A stretch of 13,668 nucleotides of DNA from an uncultured Sulfurovum sp. (GTDB lineage Bacteria; Campylobacterota; Campylobacteria; Campylobacterales; Sulfurovaceae), in contig CAMZLC010000139.1 of assembly GCA_947311605.1 (NCBI GenBank), positions 1 through 13,668 on the forward strand, written 5' to 3'. How positions within the stretch are numbered: the first letter of the stretch is position 1; every line of letters begins with the position of its first letter. The position numbers were made by a program, and so were the translations under genes. Below the pieces are notes generated by a model. It worked only from the letters and a program-made list of their open reading frames with translations. It was not told where the DNA came from and did no database searches. Below are positions 1 to 6,453 of the stretch, piece after piece.

Positions 1-99
1 AACAAAACAGCTTGTTACATAACAGTACCAAAGTTCTTCCCGACACCAAACGGCAATATTTCGTTAAAAATTAGCAAAAAGGTGTCATTCTAATTCCCG

Positions 100-453
100 C
101 TAAGTCAGGAGTTCTGAAGTTATTCCGGAGATCGCTTTGGAAACTTTTAGTAATTCCAGAAAATAGAATTCAAGCTCTTCCGATTCCTCAGGCGCCAGGA
201 TTCCAGATTTTACATGGCCAGTTGTGATACGGGCCGTGTTTTCAGCAGACTGCAAATGGCTATTTGTATGCTGTATGGCTGCCTCTGCAAGGCGCAGCAT
301 CATATCTCTTGCATGGATCAGGAGGATCTCTTCTCCCATACCATGCTGTCTCAACATAATGATTCCGACCGACAAACTTTGGATAATGATCAGACCAATA
401 AAGATCAGATGTGTAGCCGACCATGAATTATTTAGACGAGAGTAACGTTTCAT
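100..453 (-). CDS. Short one-TM protein, probable N-terminal stub of a membrane sensor
   Basis: The protein has 117 residues. A short basic N-terminus (MKRYSRLNN) is followed by one hydrophobic segment at about residues 14-34 and then a helical, charged region (about 40-117) with no recognisable domain. One N-terminal TM followed by a helical stretch resembles the start of bacterial sensors whose periplasmic sensing domain precedes a cyclase, GGDEF or kinase output, but no output domain is present. The reading frame stays open upstream to 618. I prefer the ATG at 451-453 because the upstream part is a translation of repeat copy A, and the AGGAG/AAAGG motifs at 466-475 lie ahead of this ATG, although the spacing (12-17 nt) is long. 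It ends in TAG at 100-102. On the far side, other frames are open for short stretches (one contains GKNFGTVM), which may be a frame-shifted continuation, but this is weak. It may be a pseudogene; expression is unproven. Confidence 0.45.
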   Translation of the reverse strand: MKRYSRLNNSWSATHLIFIGLIIIQSLSVGIIMLRQHGMGEEILLIHARDMMLRLAEAAIQHTNSHLQSAENTARITTGHVKSGILAPEESEELEFYFLELLKVSKAISGITSELLT

Positions 454-462
454 TTTTTTTTT

Positions 463-591
463 GTGCCTTTCTCCTGAAAAGCTGTAATAAAAAACAAGAA
501 AACCGAAGTGTTTCAAACTCAAATTATTAGCATAAGCAACAGATAGCGAACGAAGAGAGACCTTCGAGGCACTTACTTGCAGTTTATCTGC
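463..591 (-). repeat. R130 repeat, copy A (upstream of the 117-aa protein)
   Basis: Read on the minus strand, this copy matches copy B (3968-4098, plus) along its whole length at about 90% identity by hand count, with substitutions rather than indels. It starts with the hairpin GCAG-ATAAA-CTGC and continues with GTGCCT, the hairpin CGAAG-GTCTCT-CTTCG, a U-rich middle, and ends CAGGAGAAAGGCAC. The last AGGCAC can pair with GTGCCT near the start, so the element could fold into a closed structure that covers its own AGGAG/AAAGG motif. The 3' edge lies about 10 nt before the ATG at 453, so here the element forms the 5' leader of that gene. Confidence 0.8.
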
Positions 592-630
592 GTGAGAAAG
601 GATGGGTAAATCCTGCAAAACACAAAGGTT

Positions 631-676
631 TAAAAAATGTATCAGCGCAGAAGATGGAGAGTTTTACGACGCCATC
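631..676 (-). repeat. MITE-like palindrome, truncated remnant
   Basis: On the minus strand the sequence begins GATGGCGTCGTAAAACTC and runs to CATTTTTT, matching the left arm of the full element at 13541-13667 with several substitutions and one lost A. The second arm is not clearly present. A GATGGGTAAA stretch at 601-610 could be the degenerate far end (minus strand TTTACCCATC), which would make this an internally deleted copy of 76 bp (601-676). It lies about 10 bp from R130 copy A, so two unrelated repeat types are placed next to each other here. Confidence 0.6.
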
Positions 677-907
677 AGAAAACAGTCAACCCTGCAATAT
701 GAATAGCATATGCCATAAAGGGCTGCTTTGCAAAAAAAATTGGAGAGGATAACCTGATGTTTTACTGTCTCAAGTCATACGAAAGGAGTATTTTGACAAA
801 AGATTGCTAACTGTTCAGAAGTTCCCCATCTTCATCCACCTATGCCTCCTTGAATGGCAGCAGTATGCTTGGGAGTCCAAAATGAATGGATATGAGGTAC
901 TTCTAAC

Positions 908-1041
908 GCGGATAAACCGCAAGTTAATGCCTCGAAGGTCTCTCTTCGTTCGCTATCTGTTACTCTTCGTAACATTTTGATATTGTGTCCCTCTCAGATA
1001 TTCTTGTTTATTATTGCTGGAATTATGGAGTAAGGCACTAA
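908..1041 (+). repeat. R130 repeat, copy C (diverged)
   Basis: The first ~52 bases match copies A and B with only four changes. The hairpin reads GCGG-ATAAA-CCGC instead of GCAG-ATAAA-CTGC, so both sides of one pair changed together. From 961 the sequence diverges strongly, but the length is kept and the 3' end returns to match copy B (GGAGTAAGGCACTAA). At 959-973 it has a perfect GTTAC-tcttc-GTAAC hairpin at the place where A and B can form a weaker TTGC...GCYAA hairpin. It is followed by no recognisable gene on the plus strand; the channel gene ahead is convergent. Confidence 0.7.
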
Positions 1042-1124
1042 ACAGCTACAGTGTGGTGGTTTGATGAGATATGGGTATCATCATAAAAGAAGTTTCCGTC
1101 AAAATAGTAAAAGGGTTGGATATA

Positions 1125-2141
1125 TCAAGAGTCCTCTCTGTCTTTGGAAATTACCAGTAAGTTGTCTTTCTCACATATCAGGTAATCAACATCAGGATTT
1201 GAGATAAACTCGCCACTACTGTCTTTTTGAACGCCTAGAACCGTTGCATTTGCTTTTGTTTTCATGGCAATGAAGACATCGAGGAATGTCGAGCCAACCA
1301 TTTTTTCCGGTACAGGCATGGAATAGAATTCGTTACCGTAACTGTTGCTGAGAAGTTCAGAAACCACTTTGCTGATACCATGATCGCTGGCTGCACTTGC
1401 GATCAAATGACTGCTCAGTTCACTGCCAATAATGATTTCGTCTGCATTTGCCCGTATACAGTGCTGTTCATTTGCTTTGTCGACAAGTTCTACCACACTG
1501 TACACATCAGGATTCATACTTTCTATGGTGAGGATGGAAAGAACCACTTTTGCATCTCTTGCTGTTGTCTCAACCGTGTCATCACCAAGTACTAAAATAG
1601 TACGTGCTTTTTTCAGGTTGGCTTTCTCAAGGGTTTCTTCATTTACTGAACCCCTTATGAAAACCAGGTTGTCGTCGTCAATTGGTTTTTCGTCAATGTC
1701 AGCAATAAGAATCAATGGAATGGTTTTTGTTTGTGTGTCAGCACGTAATTCCTTTATAATGGCACGGGTTCTATGATTCCACTCGCAGATAATGATGTGA
1801 TTGTTGATGGTACATGCGCACATCCCCTTGTCCTCCTTCATTCGTTTGCGGATTAATAGAGTGGCAAGACTTGCGCTCAACATACCGAGCAGTCCGATGC
1901 CAAAAAACATGATGAGTACTGCAAGTATTCTTCCGCCTGGAGTACTGGGAGAAATGTCACCATAGCCAACTGTAGTTAAGGTAACAATGCTCCACCAGAC
2001 ACCGCTTGCAAAGGAAAGCTCAGGCTCAAAAACTGCTATCAGGCCACCGCTGATCAATACAATGATCAGGATGACAATAAACAAATTTATGACATTTTCC
2101 CTTTGGAGGAACAGGAACAGTTTTTGGAGCGTTTTTGTCAT
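1125..2141 (-). CDS. Two-TM potassium channel with RCK (TrkA-N/TrkA-C) domains, MthK-like
   Basis: This 338-residue protein has the layout of the prokaryotic K+ channel MthK and about its length. It has an inner-membrane pore made of TM1 (about 18-37), a pore helix (about 47-56), the K+ selectivity filter TVGYGD (57-62) and TM2 (about 72-97). A cytoplasmic RCK-N Rossmann domain follows from about residue 113 (NNHIIICEWNHRT, the family's IICxW form rather than a strict GxGxxG), then a TrkA-C domain at about 250-338. Such channels open or close with ligand (Ca2+ or nucleotides) bound to an octameric RCK ring. At the position I align with MthK Ca2+ ligands E210/E212, only the first Glu is kept (VVELVDK), so the ligand may differ. 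The ATG at 2141 is preceded by a weak AAGAAGAA ribosome site. It is the only gene in its transcript that I can support. Family confidence is high; the gating ligand is unknown. Confidence 0.92.
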   Translation of the reverse strand: MTKTLQKLFLFLQRENVINLFIVILIIVLISGGLIAVFEPELSFASGVWWSIVTLTTVGYGDISPSTPGGRILAVLIMFFGIGLLGMLSASLATLLIRKRMKEDKGMCACTINNHIIICEWNHRTRAIIKELRADTQTKTIPLILIADIDEKPIDDDNLVFIRGSVNEETLEKANLKKARTILVLGDDTVETTARDAKVVLSILTIESMNPDVYSVVELVDKANEQHCIRANADEIIIGSELSSHLIASAASDHGISKVVSELLSNSYGNEFYSMPVPEKMVGSTFLDVFIAMKTKANATVLGVQKDSSGEFISNPDVDYLICEKDNLLVISKDREDS

Positions 2142-2479
2142 GTATAGAGTTCTTCTTGATAATTAAAAGTTTGCGTTTATGTATGGTATGATGGACTCGT
2201 AAAAACTCTTCATCTCCTTCGTTACTGCAAATTTACAATCTCTTCAACGTACCTTGGTATGCTGAAAAAAGAATAAATTTTCGTGCCTCAGATATGGAGT
2301 TTTTTACAAGTCCAGCCATTTTTAACCTTTTTACGGGATTATCATGCTATGGATCGTCTTTAGGGCAACCTGTCATGTCGTCAGCCAATCAATAACACAT
2401 ACTTGGATGATGGTACAGCGCGCATTGAACAATAACAGGACAGAAATTGCAGGGAATGGTTGCAGTTTGTCTGTGTCAG
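2142..2479. other. 338-bp intergenic region between fumC and the K+ channel gene
   Basis: The region is dominated by the full-length MITE-like palindrome at 2190-2320, which begins only 48 bp upstream of the channel start codon and so lies where its promoter would be expected. The rest (2321-2479) shows no gene and no clear U-tailed hairpin that would terminate fumC. Confidence 0.55.
2190..2320 (+). repeat. MITE-like palindromic element, full copy
   Basis: The left arm starts GATGGACTCGTAAAAACTC and the right arm ends GAGTTTTTTACAAGTCCAGCCATT, so the ~131-bp unit is an imperfect inverted repeat over most of its length. The turn is at GTACC-TT-GGTAT (about 2250-2264). It is the same family as 13541-13667, sharing the arm motif TCGTAAAAACTCTTCA and CTTCGTT. 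It has no coding capacity. Its size and shape fit a non-autonomous transposable element or a large ERIC-like intergenic palindrome. As RNA it would fold into one long hairpin. Confidence 0.85.
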
Positions 2480-3862
2480 CTACTTTTTGGGGAAGACCAT
2501 TTCTTTTGGAATCATCAGCCGATCAAACTCCTCACCGCTAACAAGGTTAAGTTTTATGGCAGCCTCCCGAAGGGATGATTTGTCACTGTGGGCAGTTTTT
2601 GCAATTTTTGCACTGTTTTCATACCCAATGTGCGGGGTTAATGCCGTCACAAGCATCAATGAGTTCGCCAGGTTCTCTGACATTTTCTGCTGTTTCGGTT
2701 CAATTCCAATGGCACAATTATCGTTGAAAGAGTGCATGGCATCACTGAGTAGCTTCACGGATTGCAGAAAATTATATATAATTACAGGCTTAAAAACATT
2801 AAGCTGAAAATTCCCCTGACTGGCTGCAAAAGTAATGCTGGTGTCGTTGCCAAACACTTGACAGGCGACCATGGTCAGGGCTTCCGCCTGGGTTGGATTA
2901 ACCTTGCCAGGCATCATGGAACTTCCAGGTTCGTTAGCAGGAATTGTGATCTCGCCAATTCCGCACCGAGGACCACTGGCAAGCCAGCGAACGTCATTTG
3001 CAATTTTCATCAAGTTTGCGGCAAGTGCCTTTAAAGCACCGCTTGCTGTAACAAGAGCATCATGGGAGGTGAGTGCCCGGAACTTGTTTTGAGCCGAAAA
3101 GAAGCGTTTTCCTGTGGAGAATGTAATTTTTTCAGCGACGCGTTCACCAAACTTCGGAGGTGCGTTGATTCCCGTCCCCACAGCGGTGCCACCGATTGCC
3201 AGCGCTCGAACATATTCAAGTGTGTCTTCCAGTTGACTGCGATTGCTGTCAAGCATTGCAACCCAGGCGCTGATCTCCTGACCAAATGAAATCGGAGTCG
3301 CATCCATCAGGTGGGTGCGGCCTATTTTAATAATATTTTTATACTGTTTTGACTTGTCAGCCAATGTTGTACGCAATGTGGAGAGTGCAGGAAAGAGTTT
3401 GTCTTCAATTTCAATAACAGCGGAAATATGCATGGCAGTGGGAAAGGTATCATTGGAGCTTTGCGACATGTTGACATCATCGTTGGGGTGGACCTGTAGT
3501 TTATCCGTACCAGGAAGAGCTGTTGCAAGATTGGCGATCACCTCATTACAATTCATATTCGTCTGAGTGCCGCTACCGGTTTGCCAAACCAAAAGAGGAA
3601 ACTCGGCATCATGTTTGCCCGTTAGAATCTCGTCACAGGCTCTTATGATGTATTCTTTTTTACGATTCTCAAGTTTTCCAAGATCGTGATTTACCATTGC
3701 ACAGGCTTTTTTCAGATGAGCAAATGAATGCAAGAGAGCCATGGGCATTTTTTCAGTACCGATACGAAAGTTGCGTAGGCTGCGCTCCGTCTGTGCTCCC
3801 CAGAGACGGTGGGCAGGTACTTTTATTTCGCCCATGGTATCTTTTTCAATACGATATTTCAT
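2480..3862 (-). CDS. fumC: Fumarate hydratase, class II
   Basis: This cytoplasmic, iron-independent homotetrameric enzyme interconverts fumarate and L-malate. The 460-residue product has the usual FumC length and all family landmarks: TGSGTQTNMN (about 95-104), HPNDDVNMSQSSNDTFP (about 125-141), GRTHLMDATP with the catalytic-site His at about 184, and the signature loop GSSMMPGKVNPTQ with the active Ser at about 314-315. PGKVNPTQ separates fumarase from aspartase (usually PAKVNP). The frame is open to an ATG at 3889, but I choose the ATG at 3860-3862 because a strong GGAGGGAG ribosome site lies just before it and the family starts with such an N-terminus (MKYRIEKDTMG). It stands alone between the TPR-gene terminator and a MITE-like element. 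In anaerobes it may work in either direction of the TCA cycle or in fumarate respiration. Confidence 0.97.
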   Translation of the reverse strand: MKYRIEKDTMGEIKVPAHRLWGAQTERSLRNFRIGTEKMPMALLHSFAHLKKACAMVNHDLGKLENRKKEYIIRACDEILTGKHDAEFPLLVWQTGSGTQTNMNCNEVIANLATALPGTDKLQVHPNDDVNMSQSSNDTFPTAMHISAVIEIEDKLFPALSTLRTTLADKSKQYKNIIKIGRTHLMDATPISFGQEISAWVAMLDSNRSQLEDTLEYVRALAIGGTAVGTGINAPPKFGERVAEKITFSTGKRFFSAQNKFRALTSHDALVTASGALKALAANLMKIANDVRWLASGPRCGIGEITIPANEPGSSMMPGKVNPTQAEALTMVACQVFGNDTSITFAASQGNFQLNVFKPVIIYNFLQSVKLLSDAMHSFNDNCAIGIEPKQQKMSENLANSLMLVTALTPHIGYENSAKIAKTAHSDKSSLREAAIKLNLVSGEEFDRLMIPKEMVFPKK

Positions 3863-3887
3863 ACTCCCTCCGTGCAATTTTGTACCC

Positions 3888-3917
3888 ATAGTATTGTTTG
3901 ATTTAGGGGGGATGCAA
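3888..3917 (-). promoter_or_regulatory. Candidate fumC promoter
   Basis: On the minus strand a TTGCAT box (3912-3917) and a TACTAT box (3888-3893) are separated by 18 bp, placing a start near 3881 and a short leader ahead of the fumC ribosome site. The match is moderate (3 of 6 and 4 of 6 to sigma70), so this is a candidate only. It lies just after the terminator hairpin, which fits a separate transcription unit. Confidence 0.3.
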
Positions 3918-3953
3918 TGAAAAAATGAACCGCCGGATATGAAAATCCGACGG
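3918..3953 (-). terminator. Rho-independent terminator of the TPR gene
   Basis: Read on the minus strand, the stem CCGTCGGAT / ATCCGGCGG (3930-3953, one mismatch, 6-nt loop) is followed by a U-rich run (TTCATTTTTTC). It lies after the TPR gene stop (4096) and R130 copy B, and before fumC, so it would end TPR transcription and insulate fumC. Confidence 0.65.
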
Positions 3954-3967
3954 CTGCTTTATCTGGT

Positions 3968-4098
3968 GCAGATAAACTGCAAGTAAGTGCCTCGAAGGTC
4001 TCTCTTCGTTCGCTATCTGTTGCCTATGCCAATAATTTGAGTTTGAAACACTTTTGATTCTCTTGTTTTTATTACAGCTTGTCAGGAGTAAGGCACTA
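3968..4098 (+). repeat. R130 repeat, copy B
   Basis: This is the reference copy: hairpin GCAG-ATAAA-CTGC (3968-3980), AGTGCCT (3986-3992), hairpin CGAAG-GTCTCT-CTTCG (3993-4008), a weak TTGC...GCCAA hairpin (4020-4032), a U-rich middle, and the 3' edge AGGAGTAAGGCACTAA. AGGCACT (4091-4097) is the reverse complement of AGTGCCT, so the ends can close over AGGAG. On the plus strand an ATG follows at 4099 with good spacing from AGGAG, but it opens only 14 codons. On the minus strand the repeat edge supplies the TAG stop of the TPR gene, which suggests that the element arrived at, or trimmed, that gene's 3' end. Confidence 0.8.
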
Positions 4099-4647
4099 AT
4101 GAACAACGTCCATACGTTGTACTTCATTGTTGGTCAGCGATAACTCCCAGTTTGCATCATCACTTTCAAGATATTTGAGAGTTTTATTGAACAGAGACTC
4201 AGCAAGAATATTTTCCTCCATAAATTCTCCAAGTTCAACGCTTTTAAGCACGTGGCCGTCATGAATATCTCTATTTGCTTCTTTTCTGTGTCCAAGGGAA
4301 TGATGGGCTAGTCCACGAGCAAGATACGTGTTGCCTCCTTCCGGGTTAATGGCAATAGCCCGGTCGAAATCATGGATCGCTTCTTCGTTTTCCCCCAGAT
4401 TGAGTCTGGCAATACCCCTATAAAAAAGAGCTCGTTCGTGAGTTTCATCTTCATCGATCAACATGTCAAAATCTTTAATCGCATGATGGAATCTACCAAT
4501 TTTAAAATAGGCAATGCCGCGATTAAGGTGTGAGTGAAGGGGATGTATCCCATGCTCCACAGCATCTGTAAACGCCACTATACTCCGTTCCAGATCTCCA
4601 CCTAAAAAAGCTTTTTGTCCTGTTAAATATGTGTTTGTGGTTGTCAT
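4096..4647 (-). CDS. TPR-repeat protein
   Basis: The 183-residue protein has no signal peptide and consists mostly of tetratricopeptide helices. Clear units span about residues 5-35, 38-68 (HLNRGIAYFKIGRFHHAIKDFDMLI), 72-102 (ALFYRGIARLNLGENEEAIHDFDRAIAINP) and 106-135. Each has the alternating small/aromatic pattern (A/G-x-A-x-Y-x-x-G, then A-I-x-D-F). A tail at about 136-183 is not TPR-like. TPRs form a superhelical protein-binding groove, so a scaffolding role is likely; the partner is unknown. The frame is open far upstream, but the ATG at 4645-4647 has a near-perfect GGAGGTG ribosome site and is the right start. The stop codon lies in the edge of R130 copy B, so the native C-terminus may have been altered. 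It is divergent from enolase across about 220 bp. A possible weak minus-strand promoter (TTGTGC, TATTGT, 16-bp spacing) lies around 4700. Confidence 0.85.
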   Translation of the reverse strand: MTTTNTYLTGQKAFLGGDLERSIVAFTDAVEHGIHPLHSHLNRGIAYFKIGRFHHAIKDFDMLIDEDETHERALFYRGIARLNLGENEEAIHDFDRAIAINPEGGNTYLARGLAHHSLGHRKEANRDIHDGHVLKSVELGEFMEENILAESLFNKTLKYLESDDANWELSLTNNEVQRMDVVH

Positions 4648-4724
4648 GATTGCACCTCCAACCAAAATGTTATGTGGTGATGCTCCTTCAACTAAACAAT
4701 AAGCATTCTCCGCTGTAGCACAAG

Positions 4725-4745
4725 GTGGCAGTTCGCTGGTGCCAC
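4725..4745. promoter_or_regulatory. Inverted repeat in the TPR/eno divergent promoter region
   Basis: GTGGCA and TGCCAC are perfect inverted arms separated by 9 bases. The repeat ends 17 bp before the enolase -35 box and lies within the likely promoter or leader of the divergent TPR gene. It could be an operator shared by both genes or an RNA hairpin in the TPR leader; no protein can be assigned to it. Confidence 0.35.
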
Positions 4746-4762
4746 AAAGAACTGTATGGTTT

Positions 4763-4790
4763 TTGACAGGCGAGAGAAAAGCAATATAGT
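4763..4790 (+). promoter_or_regulatory. Sigma70-type promoter of enolase
   Basis: A perfect TTGACA (4763-4768) and a TATAGT -10 box (4785-4790) are separated by 16 bp. Transcription would start near 4797, giving a leader of about 70 nt before the enolase ATG. This is one of the two best promoter matches in the window and fits a strongly expressed glycolytic gene. Confidence 0.7.
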
Positions 4791-4867
4791 TTAAGAAAGT
4801 AAATCTGGTTGGTTCTTCACATACAGTGGATAAGAAACATTTCATTCCCATATATTGAGGTTTGGTC

Positions 4868-6139
4868 ATGACAAAAATTAACAATATCGTAGCAAGACAG
4901 ATAATTGATTCGAGAGGAAACCCAACAGTTGAAACAGATTGTTTTCTGGAAGACGGTTCCATGGGGCGTGCCTCTGTTCCATCGGGGGCATCCACTGGAT
5001 CTCGTGAAGCCATAGAACTCCGTGACAATGATCCCACTCATTTCCTGGGCAAAGGTGTACTCAATGCTGTGGAGCATGTAAATGGAGAATTGAAGGAGAT
5101 GCTCATTGGAAAGGATGCCTCCGATCAGTCAGCCATTGATGCAATGATGATTGATCTTGATGGCACATCCAATAAAGCAAATTTGGGAGCAAATGCCATC
5201 TTAAGTGTGTCTCTTTCTATGGCACATGCTGTTGCTGCAAGCTATAAGGTGCCCCTGTTTAAGTATTTGGCAACTGATCCTCCGCTTTTACCAATCCCCA
5301 TGATGAATATTATTAATGGAGGGGCCCATGCAGATAATAATGTGGACTTTCAGGAGTTTATGATCATGCCTGTTGGGGCACCAAGTATTGCTGAGGCAAT
5401 ACGGTATGGATCAGAAATTTTCCATCATTTGAAAAAAGTACTTGCTGATCGTGGCCTGAATACTGCCGTTGGTGATGAGGGGGGATTTGCACCAAATCTT
5501 TCATCCAATGAGGACGCAATACTGGTAATTCTTGAAGCTGTTGATAAGGCCGGGTACCAGGCAGGAACAGATATTATGATTGCAATGGATGTTGCAGCAT
5601 CTGAATTTTATGAAGATGGACTCTATAATCTTGCATCTGAAAATAGAAAGCTTACTGCCACGGAAATTGTGGATTTATATGAGGATTGGTGCAAAAAATA
5701 TCCTATCATTTCAGTGGAAGATGGTTGTGCTGAGGATGATTGGGATGGCTGGAAAATAATGAGTGACAGACTGAAATCCAAGGTTCAACTTGTGGGGGAT
5801 GATCTTTTTGTAACCAACACGGACATTCTTAAAAAAGGGATAGACCAGGGAATTGCTAACTCGATTCTTATCAAAGTGAACCAGATTGGAACACTCACCG
5901 AGACCCTTGCTGCAATTAGAATGGCAAAGAACGCTAACTATACATCTGTTATATCCCATCGTTCAGGTGAAACAGAAGACAGCACAATTGCAGACTTGGC
6001 TGTTGCAACGGCGGTGGGGCAGATTAAAACCGGTTCAATGTCCCGATCTGACAGGGTGGCAAAGTATAATCAACTCTTGCGGATTGAGGAGGCACTTGGT
6101 GAGCAGGCACAATTGGCAACAATAAAAATAAAGAGCTGA
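4868..6139 (+). CDS. eno: Enolase (phosphopyruvate hydratase)
   Basis: This cytoplasmic glycolytic and gluconeogenic enzyme interconverts 2-phosphoglycerate and phosphoenolpyruvate and requires Mg2+. The 423-residue product is of normal bacterial length. Visible landmarks are RQIIDSRGNPTVE at the N-terminus, SGASTGSREAIELRD (substrate loop), NGGAHADNNVDFQEFMI, AVGDEGGFAPN with the catalytic Glu, the metal-binding carboxylates in AMDVAASEF, SVEDGCAEDDW and GDDLFVTN, the catalytic Lys in ILIKVNQIGT, and the family signature SHRSGETEDSTIADLAV. An in-frame TTG at 4862 also exists, but I choose the ATG at 4868 because the GAGG ribosome site (4857-4860) is 7 nt from it and too close to the TTG. It is transcribed from its own promoter; no partner gene follows closely. 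No key residue is missing. Confidence 0.98.
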   Translation: MTKINNIVARQIIDSRGNPTVETDCFLEDGSMGRASVPSGASTGSREAIELRDNDPTHFLGKGVLNAVEHVNGELKEMLIGKDASDQSAIDAMMIDLDGTSNKANLGANAILSVSLSMAHAVAASYKVPLFKYLATDPPLLPIPMMNIINGGAHADNNVDFQEFMIMPVGAPSIAEAIRYGSEIFHHLKKVLADRGLNTAVGDEGGFAPNLSSNEDAILVILEAVDKAGYQAGTDIMIAMDVAASEFYEDGLYNLASENRKLTATEIVDLYEDWCKKYPIISVEDGCAEDDWDGWKIMSDRLKSKVQLVGDDLFVTNTDILKKGIDQGIANSILIKVNQIGTLTETLAAIRMAKNANYTSVISHRSGETEDSTIADLAVATAVGQIKTGSMSRSDRVAKYNQLLRIEEALGEQAQLATIKIKS

Positions 6140-6453
6140 TTTCTACAAATATAACATTGCCGGTTACGCGAACCACATAAATTAGAATCCGAAGATCTAT
6201 TGCTGATAAGAATTATGGATGAATTTACCCCCAGTTTGCTGTTGCTAAATCATGCCTTCCCTGGAAAGCTCGATTCCGCGTTTCCTGTGACAATGTAAAA
6301 AGATTATAAATGTGCAGTAACGAAGGAGATGAAGAGTTTTTACGAGTCCATCAAAAATAGAATACGAAAGAGAGAAGAGTGGACACATCAAAAAAAACCG
6401 CTTAAATCTGATTAGCAGGAGAAAAGAATACTTTTAAAGAGGATAATTTAATT
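6140..6453. other. 314-bp intergenic region after eno
   Basis: The region contains a truncated MITE-like element at 6312-6352 and, just after eno, a small GGTT-ACGCG-AACC hairpin without a U-run, so no good terminator is seen. An AGAGGA ribosome site near 6440 belongs to the following gene. I see no coding potential. Confidence 0.5.
6312..6352 (-). repeat. MITE-like palindrome, half copy
   Basis: On the minus strand this stretch is identical over about 40 bases to the left arm of the full element at 2190 (GATGGACTCGTAAAAACTC onward to ACTGCA). Weaker similarity continues to about 6290. The right arm is absent, so this is a truncated copy. The near-perfect identity to the 2190 copy indicates recent spread within this genome. 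Confidence 0.8.

Larger units (their letters stand above)
454..1124. other. 671-bp gene-poor region holding repeats
   Basis: No convincing gene is seen on either strand. The stretch holds R130 copy A (463-591, minus), a MITE-like remnant (631-676, possibly from 601) and R130 copy C (908-1041, plus). Between them, 677-907 has a GGAGAGGA-like ribosome site before a 17-codon ATG frame (TAA-terminated), which is too short to support as a gene. From 1042 to 1124 I see only an imperfect GATGA/TCATC hairpin and no clear terminator for the channel gene that ends at 1125. The density of repeats suggests a hotspot where genes have been lost or interrupted. Confidence 0.6.

Noticed and set aside
454..618. 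N-terminal extension of the 117-aa protein to an ATG at 618
   Set aside because: The extra 55 residues are mostly a translation of R130 copy A; the ATG at 453 follows the purine-rich site and precedes a normal basic N-terminus and TM segment.
882..981. 32-codon frame running into R130 copy C
   Set aside because: It starts outside the repeat, is not open in the same frame in copies A and B, and has no convincing ribosome site.
1042..1080. GATGA/TCATC hairpin as terminator of the channel gene
   Set aside because: The stem is short and bulged, and no U-run follows on the minus strand.
463..4098. R130 as integron attC sites or a CRISPR array
   Set aside because: There are no RYYYAAC/GTTRRRY core sites, copies are in both orientations and kilobases apart, and there are no regular spacers.
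4099..4143. 14-codon ATG frame directly after R130 copy B with a well-spaced AGGAG
   Set aside because: It is very short, wholly antisense to the TPR coding region, and has no equivalent after copy C; it probably reflects the Shine-Dalgarno-like repeat edge, not a gene.
4648..5037. N-terminal extension of the TPR protein
   Set aside because: It would overlap enolase on the opposite strand, and the near-perfect GGAGGTG site at the ATG at 4647 fixes the start.
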